From the NCBI GenBank assembly GCA_910587665.1, contig CAJUMZ010000005.1, positions 62,001 to 126,000 of the forward strand: a stretch of 64,000 bases of DNA, written 5' to 3'. The stretch is from an uncultured Muribaculum sp. Its GTDB lineage: Bacteria; Bacteroidota; Bacteroidia; Bacteroidales; Muribaculaceae. The translations under genes were made by a program, and so were the position numbers. Under the pieces are notes generated by a model. That model saw only the letters and a list, made by a program, of their open reading frames with translations. It had not been told where the DNA came from and ran no database searches. This document shows, piece after piece, positions 59,553 through 64,000 of this stretch. Position 1 is the first letter of the stretch, and each line of letters starts with the position of its first letter.

Positions 59553-60379
59553 GCAGTGAACTTATAACAGTGGTGACCGTGTCGTATAATGAGGGCGACA
59601 ACCTTCTGAAAACTATGGAGTCAGTGATGTCGCAGACTTATCGCCCGCTTGAATACATCGTGATAGACGGTGGATCGACCGACGGCAGCTATGAGCGTGC
59701 CATGTCGGCCATGGTGCCTAAAGCCGAGGAGGCGGGCATCATGCTGAAAGGCGTGTCGGAGCCTGACAAGGGCATTTATGACGGCATGAACAAGGGCGCT
59801 GCAATGGCAACAGGGAAATATGTTAATTTCATGAATGCCGGCGACCGGTTTTATGATGATGATACGATAAGGCGTTTTTTCAGCCATGAAGCCGTGGAGG
59901 GGGCTGCAATTATATATGGCGATTATTTAAGACAGAAAGATTATGCGGCATTGTCCTGCATGGGAGAGCCGCCGGAGGTAATTGGCCGTCGCATGCCCAC
60001 ATCCCACCAGGCGATTTTTATAAACACTATGTTTATGAAAAAGTATCCCTATGACACAGCCTACAAGATTGCTGCCGATTTCGATTTTGTCCATAAAATG
60101 TATAAAATGGGCGAAAAGATTTGCCATATTCCCGATTTTGTCGCCGTATGTGAGGCGGTGCAGGGGCTTTCAAGCCGTCACAGGGTAATGATGCATAAGG
60201 AGTGTGACCGTATTGTAGGGATTCCGCTCACTCCCGGCAGGCGAATGAAATATGCACTCAAATCAATGGAACATAATATAATAGGGACGTTTAATGCTTT
60301 ACTCCCTCGGAAATTGTTGAACAAGATGAAGAAAATGAACAGGCGTCGTCTGGAAAACAGGAGAAAATCTAAAGCATGA
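59549..60379 (+). CDS. Glycosyltransferase family 2 protein
   Basis: This 276-residue GT-A enzyme has VSYNEGDNLLKTMESVMSQT, VIDGGSTDGSYERA (donor aspartate), and a second part GKYVNFMNAGDRFYDD with the metal aspartate. A positively charged C-terminus (MKKMNRRRLENRRKSKA) fits membrane association. It is the third glycosyltransferase of the operon. Acceptors are unknown. Confidence 0.9.
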   Translation: MSSELITVVTVSYNEGDNLLKTMESVMSQTYRPLEYIVIDGGSTDGSYERAMSAMVPKAEEAGIMLKGVSEPDKGIYDGMNKGAAMATGKYVNFMNAGDRFYDDDTIRRFFSHEAVEGAAIIYGDYLRQKDYAALSCMGEPPEVIGRRMPTSHQAIFINTMFMKKYPYDTAYKIAADFDFVHKMYKMGEKICHIPDFVAVCEAVQGLSSRHRVMMHKECDRIVGIPLTPGRRMKYALKSMEHNIIGTFNALLPRKLLNKMKKMNRRRLENRRKSKA

Positions 60380-60394
60380 TGCGTTAAAATATAA

Positions 60395-61483
60395 ATGGAA
60401 ATGGATAAACATTATGATTATTTGATCGTCGGTGCCGGACTGTATGGCGCGATGTTTGCATATAAGGCTATCCGTGAAGGTAAAAGCTGTCTTGTCATTG
60501 ACCGCCGCGACCATATAGGGGGATATTGCTACACGGAAAAGATAAACGGTATAGAGGTTCATAAATTCGGGGCACACATATTCCGCACAAACAGTAAGAA
60601 AGTGTGGGACTTTGTAAACGGTGTCGCTGATTTTCTGCCGTTTGTAAATTCGCCGATTGCCCGGGTAGGGGATAAGGTCTATAATCTCCCGTTCAATATG
60701 AACACATTTAATGAACTGTGGGGAGTGACTACACCGGAAGAGGCGCGTGAAAAGATCAAGGAGTCGGTGATACCGTGTGAGCATCCTGAAAATCTCGAAC
60801 AGTTTGTCCTATCTGCTGTGGGGCGTGAGATATACGAGAAATTCATAAAGGGATATACCGAAAAACAATGGGGCAGAAAGTGCAGCGAGCTTCCGGTGTC
60901 GACCATGAGCCGTGTGCCTATACGCCTTACTTACAATAACAGCTATTACAATGAACTCTACCAAGGTATTCCTGCCGAGGGATATACCGTATTTATCGAC
61001 CGACTTCTTGAAGGTGCGGAGGTAAGGCTCGGCATAGACTATCTTGAAAACCGTGACCGGCTGCGTTCGCTTGCCGACTGTGTGCTTTTCACCGGACCGA
61101 TTGACCGCTATTTTGACTATTGCTTCGGCAGGCTCGACTATCAGGCTGTGGGTTTCCAGGATGTATATCATGAAAATTGCGATAACTTCCAGGGAAATGC
61201 CGTGGTGAACTATCCCGATGCGTCGGTGCCTTACACCCGCTCGATAGAGCACCGTCATTTTGTGCCTACCGATGCCGAGGGTACTATCGTTACATACGAA
61301 TTCCCGCTGGGCTCTTATCTGAATGGCGGTGATCCATCTTATCCGATATTGAATGAGAGAAACCGGGAGATGTATGCGCGTTATCATGAGCTTGCCGGGA
61401 AGGAGCCGGGGGTGATTTTCGGCGGTCGTCTCGGAGAATACCGCTATTACGCGATGAACGACATAGTGGAGAAATTTATCTGA
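60395..61483 (+). CDS. glf: UDP-galactopyranose mutase
   Basis: This 362-residue flavoenzyme interconverts UDP-galactopyranose and UDP-galactofuranose. The FAD-binding N-terminus is DYLIVGAGLYGAMFAYKA, followed by DRRDHIGGYCYTEKI and FGAHIFRTN. Later motifs IKGYTEKQWG and FTGPIDRYFDYCFG and the C-terminal FGGRLGEYRYYAMND are typical. It starts at 60395 or two codons later (60401). It makes galactofuranose donors for the transferase genes around it. It ends 60 bp before the convergent WbbI-like gene stop. Confidence 0.95.
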   Translation: MEMDKHYDYLIVGAGLYGAMFAYKAIREGKSCLVIDRRDHIGGYCYTEKINGIEVHKFGAHIFRTNSKKVWDFVNGVADFLPFVNSPIARVGDKVYNLPFNMNTFNELWGVTTPEEAREKIKESVIPCEHPENLEQFVLSAVGREIYEKFIKGYTEKQWGRKCSELPVSTMSRVPIRLTYNNSYYNELYQGIPAEGYTVFIDRLLEGAEVRLGIDYLENRDRLRSLADCVLFTGPIDRYFDYCFGRLDYQAVGFQDVYHENCDNFQGNAVVNYPDASVPYTRSIEHRHFVPTDAEGTIVTYEFPLGSYLNGGDPSYPILNERNREMYARYHELAGKEPGVIFGGRLGEYRYYAMNDIVEKFI

Positions 61484-61542
61484 GTTGAACCTTCCGATTT
61501 TCTTCTTGACGAACCTGTGAGAATTTTTTACATGTTGAGTTT

Positions 61543-62580
61543 TCATCCTTCTCCGCCGAGCTCTTTTACTGCGGCGGAAAGTGCTGCTGTAGTGAATGAG
61601 CCTTTGGAAAGCTTTTTGCCTACCGCTGCCGCTCTCGCTTTCATTTTCTGGTAATCCTCGGTAGACATGTTGCCGAGGATCTCTTCAATGTCGTCAAGTG
61701 AATCGACTGCGATTCCAACTCCTTCACGTGTCACAAAGTCGGCGATTCCCGATCCTCTCCACACAATCACCGGGACTTCGCAGCGAAGATACAGCGATGT
61801 CTTGTGAGGTGCGATATAGCGTATATAGTCGCCTATTATCCCTTCGCAACCGTTTTTAGACGATCCGTACCACACAAGCCCGAAATCGGCACCCGGCGAC
61901 GCTATCAGGTCATCGGAATTGATATAGCCGCGGAAATCTATATTGCATCCGTCGGTTACTTTCTCCGGCTGAAATCCGGCGCCATAGAGAATAGTTGACC
62001 AATTTTTTGCGTTTTTCCCCATTTCATACAGTGCGGCGTTGTAGCCATAATCCAGTCCACCGACATACATCACCTTGTAAGGCTTTTTAGGTACATCGCG
62101 CCTTTCCGGAGCTGAGGTTTCCGAAAGGAAGTCGAAAAGACCCAAAGTGGCTATCGGTCGCTTGCATCCGTGCCCGACAAGCCAGTCGCGCATCCTATCG
62201 GAGTGGGCGATTATATAGTCGGCGAGCGACAGTTTCTCTATCTCTTCTTTTATGGTGAGCTTTTTGCGGCGGAAGCTTCCGAGGTCATGGATGAGCACAA
62301 CTACTTTTGCCCCGCGTGCATGGGCGAGGCGACACTGGATCTTAAAATATTTCTTCAAAGGATATTGAAGCACAAGGATGTCGCCTCTCTTAAGGTGAAA
62401 CGGGGCAGATGCCATGCTTGCCAGTGTGGCGAAAAAAGCGGTGACCACTCCTTTATAATTGGTCTGTTTCATCCCGACATTTTTAAATCCGAGATTTTGC
62501 ATTATCTGCTCGATGTCTATTTTTGCCTTTGCTCCGGCATATGCTGAGCTGCGATAGTTGCGCGAAAGGTAACAATTCAT
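61543..62580 (-). CDS. Galactofuranosyltransferase-like protein (WbbI family)
   Basis: This is a 345-residue protein when started at 62580 (MNCYLSRNYRSSAYAGAKA). It matches the layout of the Escherichia coli beta-1,6-galactofuranosyltransferase WbbI, recalled from memory: VVLIHDLGSFRRKKL, DYIIAHSDRMRDWL, PGADFGLVWYGSSKNGCEG, DYIRYIAPHKTSLYLRCEVP and VIVWRGSGIADFV. It probably uses the UDP-galactofuranose made by Glf, encoded convergently next to it. The upstream -7 box at 62615-62622 is part of the 36-bp palindrome. Confidence 0.87.
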   Translation of the reverse strand: MNCYLSRNYRSSAYAGAKAKIDIEQIMQNLGFKNVGMKQTNYKGVVTAFFATLASMASAPFHLKRGDILVLQYPLKKYFKIQCRLAHARGAKVVVLIHDLGSFRRKKLTIKEEIEKLSLADYIIAHSDRMRDWLVGHGCKRPIATLGLFDFLSETSAPERRDVPKKPYKVMYVGGLDYGYNAALYEMGKNAKNWSTILYGAGFQPEKVTDGCNIDFRGYINSDDLIASPGADFGLVWYGSSKNGCEGIIGDYIRYIAPHKTSLYLRCEVPVIVWRGSGIADFVTREGVGIAVDSLDDIEEILGNMSTEDYQKMKARAAAVGKKLSKGSFTTAALSAAVKELGGEG

Positions 62581-62614
62581 GGAAATATGATAAAATGAGA
62601 TATTTTCGTTTTTG

Positions 62615-62650
62615 CAAAGGTAATAAAAATCGCGATTTTTATTACCTTTG
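62615..62650. promoter_or_regulatory. 36-bp perfect palindrome with divergent -7 boxes
   Basis: The half-site CAAAGGTAATAAAAATCG is followed at once by its exact reverse complement. The outer ends are the minus-strand -7 box TACCTTTG (62615-62622) and the plus-strand TACCTTTG (62643-62650). The WbbI-like gene starts 35 bp to the left, and the uxuA gene 29 bp to the right. Confidence 0.8.
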
Positions 62651-62678
62651 TGATGCAACTTATTAACCTGATTTATCA

Positions 62679-63839
62679 ATGGAAAAGACATGGCGCTGGT
62701 TTGGCCCCAATGACAAAATTACGCTCGACATGCTCAGGCAGATCGGCGTGGAGGGTATTGTGACCTCGCTTCACCACATCCCTAACGGAGAGGTATGGAG
62801 CTATGAGGAAGTGATGAAAATGAAAAATTTCATAGAGGATCACGGTCTGCGCTGGTCGGTGGTGGAAAGCCTTCCGGTCAGTGAATCGATCAAGTACGGA
62901 GGTGCCGACCGTGACAAGCTGATTGAACGCTATAAGGAAAGTCTTGCCAATCTCGGCAAGGCGGGTGTAAAGACTATCTGTTACAACTTCATGCCCGTGC
63001 TTGACTGGGCGCGCACCGACCTTGAATATCCCAACGGCGACGGGACTTCTAATCTTTATTTCAACCGCGCGGAGTTTGCCTATTTCGACTGCTGCATACT
63101 CAAGCGCGAGGGGGCGGAGAAGGATTATGACGCCGACACGCTCTCCCGTCTTGAAGAGCTGAAGAAAACAATGACTCCCGAAGGGGAGCATCGTCTTGTC
63201 GACAATATAATTGTAAAGACACAGGGATTTGTCAACGGCAATATATCGGAGGATGATACAACCCCGGTCGACACTTTCCGCGACCTTCTGAAGCTTTATG
63301 ACGGCATCGACCGTGACACGCTCCGTGCCAACATGAAATATTTCCTTGAGGCTATCATGCCGGTGTGCCGTGAATATGACATAAACATGTGTGTGCATCC
63401 CGATGATCCTCCGTTGCAGATACTTGGATTGCCGCGTATAGTGACATGTGACGCCGATATCGAATGGTTCCTGAACGCGGTGCCTGACAGCCATAACGGC
63501 TTGACTTTCTGCGCAGGGTCGCTTAGTGCGGGAGCCCACAACGATGTACCCGCGCTCGCTAAGAAATATGCCGGTCGCACCCACTTCGTGCATGCCCGTA
63601 TATGCAACGTGCTTCCCAACGGCGATTTCAAGGAGTCGACCCATCTTGACCCGAGGCTGATTGACGTGATACGCACGTTTGAGCGCGAACGCCCGGGAGT
63701 GCCGATGCGCGTCGACCATGCCCCGCTGATGCTTGGCGACGAAAAGATGGGCTATAATGCCGGGTACTCGTTCCATGGCAGGATGCTTGCCCTCGGCATG
63801 GTGTCGGGCATCATGGCTACAATAAATGATTTAAAATAA
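62679..63839 (+). CDS. uxuA: Mannonate dehydratase
   Basis: This 386-residue enzyme dehydrates D-mannonate to 2-keto-3-deoxy-D-gluconate in hexuronate breakdown. It has the family start KTWRWFGPNDKITLDMLRQI and metal-site text CVHPDDPPLQILGLPRIV. It also has SLSAGAHNDVPALAKKYAGR, HARICNVLPNGDFKEST and RVDHAPLMLGDEKMGYN. Length is typical of UxuA. The next gene is the start of a short-chain dehydrogenase that could be the D-mannonate oxidoreductase. The leader is short, about 25 nt from the palindromic promoter. Confidence 0.95.
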   Translation: MEKTWRWFGPNDKITLDMLRQIGVEGIVTSLHHIPNGEVWSYEEVMKMKNFIEDHGLRWSVVESLPVSESIKYGGADRDKLIERYKESLANLGKAGVKTICYNFMPVLDWARTDLEYPNGDGTSNLYFNRAEFAYFDCCILKREGAEKDYDADTLSRLEELKKTMTPEGEHRLVDNIIVKTQGFVNGNISEDDTTPVDTFRDLLKLYDGIDRDTLRANMKYFLEAIMPVCREYDINMCVHPDDPPLQILGLPRIVTCDADIEWFLNAVPDSHNGLTFCAGSLSAGAHNDVPALAKKYAGRTHFVHARICNVLPNGDFKESTHLDPRLIDVIRTFERERPGVPMRVDHAPLMLGDEKMGYNAGYSFHGRMLALGMVSGIMATINDLK

Positions 63840-63844
63840 AAATC

Positions 63845-63876
63845 GGTCATTAAGGTCTTTAAACTCCTTAATGACC
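63845..63876. repeat. Inverted repeat between uxuA and the next gene
   Basis: GGTCATTAAGG and CCTTAATGACC pair perfectly over 11 bp with a 10-nt loop, and share the TTAAGGTC/GACC core with the repeat at 47200-47248. Confidence 0.75.
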
Positions 63877-63893
63877 CTAAAGTCGTTATAATT

Positions 63894-64000
63894 ATGAATG
63901 AATTGTTTTCAGTAAAAGATAAGGTGGTGGTGATCACCGGCGGCACCGGGGTGCTCGGTGCTTGTATAGGAGAGTATCTTGCCCTTGAAGGCGCGAAGGT
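63894..64000 (+). CDS. Short-chain dehydrogenase, probable D-mannonate oxidoreductase (partial)
   Basis: The first 35 residues are present, with the Rossmann start VVVITGGTGVLGACIGEYLA. The gene follows uxuA by 54 bp on the same strand, and SDR-type fructuronate reductases commonly sit after UxuA in Bacteroidetes. The window ends before the catalytic Tyr-x-x-x-Lys, so the specific substrate is inferred from context only. Confidence 0.8.
   Translation, partial: MNELFSVKDKVVVITGGTGVLGACIGEYLALEGAK

Noticed and set aside
62676..63776. A 366-codon antisense frame covering uxuA
   Set aside because: The plus strand encodes all mannonate dehydratase motifs; the antisense frame is a bias artefact.
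1..64000. CRISPR arrays, tRNAs, rRNAs, transposases or prophage genes
   Set aside because: No regularly spaced repeats, cloverleaf patterns or mobile-element proteins were found in reading the window; the repeats present are short and irregular.

Overview
The window is a 64 kb piece of a Bacteroidales chromosome, most plausibly a gut Muribaculaceae or near relative. The evidence is the repeated Bacteroidetes-type promoter (TAnnTTTG at -7, often a TTG/TTTG about 20 nt upstream), weak Shine-Dalgarno use, and hallmark genes: serine palmitoyltransferase, the Bacteroidetes form of RpoZ, BamD, a GldB-like lipoprotein, NfnAB, and an Mfa-type (type V) fimbrial locus. The family-level placement is inference; the order-level placement is firm. 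No rRNA, tRNA, CRISPR array, transposase or prophage was seen.

Layout. 1-1013: end of the fumarate reductase/succinate dehydrogenase flavoprotein gene and its iron-sulfur subunit. 1133-2937: a coupled pair of secreted proteins of unknown role. 3170-6671: YitT membrane protein, serine palmitoyltransferase, and a PerR-like regulator followed by a rubrerythrin. 6806-8321 (minus): rpsO, rpoZ, bamD. 8536-15322: PASTA protein, RluD, acyltransferase, metallophosphoesterase, Tex, and a short FolK. 15328-20149 (minus): glucosaminidase, acyl-CoA/ACP ligase, a DUF1016 nuclease, TilS. 20220-22979: pheS, nth, TRIC-type channel, GtrA. 22966-26467 (minus): DAACS symporter and the bifurcating transhydrogenase NfnAB. 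26574-28183: an AT-rich divergent pair (LuxR-type regulator and DUF1349 lipoprotein). 28324-34698: ECF-like sigma factor, a 56-aa small protein, GldB-like lipoprotein, amidase, MlaD, dnaA, and an 82-aa protein ending in QLSLF. 34807-41097: M16 protease, nitroreductase, B12-dependent ribonucleotide reductase.

41098-51978 is the accessory part. An intergenic stretch rich in inverted repeats is followed by a minus-strand fimbrial operon, read as OmpA/DUF3575 protein, Mfa1 major subunit, Mfa2 anchor, minor subunit, and large tip protein. A membrane-spanning TPR/LuxR-type regulator diverges from it. The shared upstream region holds a run of nine G next to candidate fimbrial promoters, and the locus is peppered with short dispersed repeats, some read into coding sequence.

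52155-57347: MalQ, split chromate-type transporter and FolC. 57404-62580: a glycan cluster with three glycosyltransferases, UDP-galactopyranose mutase, and a convergent WbbI-like galactofuranosyltransferase. 62679-64000: mannonate dehydratase and the start of a short-chain dehydrogenase for hexuronate use. A perfect 36-bp palindrome lies between these last two units and contains both divergent -7 boxes.

The strongest candidates for something undescribed are: the small protein directly downstream of dnaA with a C-terminal beta-clamp-binding motif; the one-component TPR-membrane-HTH regulator with its G-tract promoter region facing the fimbrial operon; the 148-bp quasi-palindrome near 41.36 kb; and the palindromic divergent promoter at 62.63 kb.
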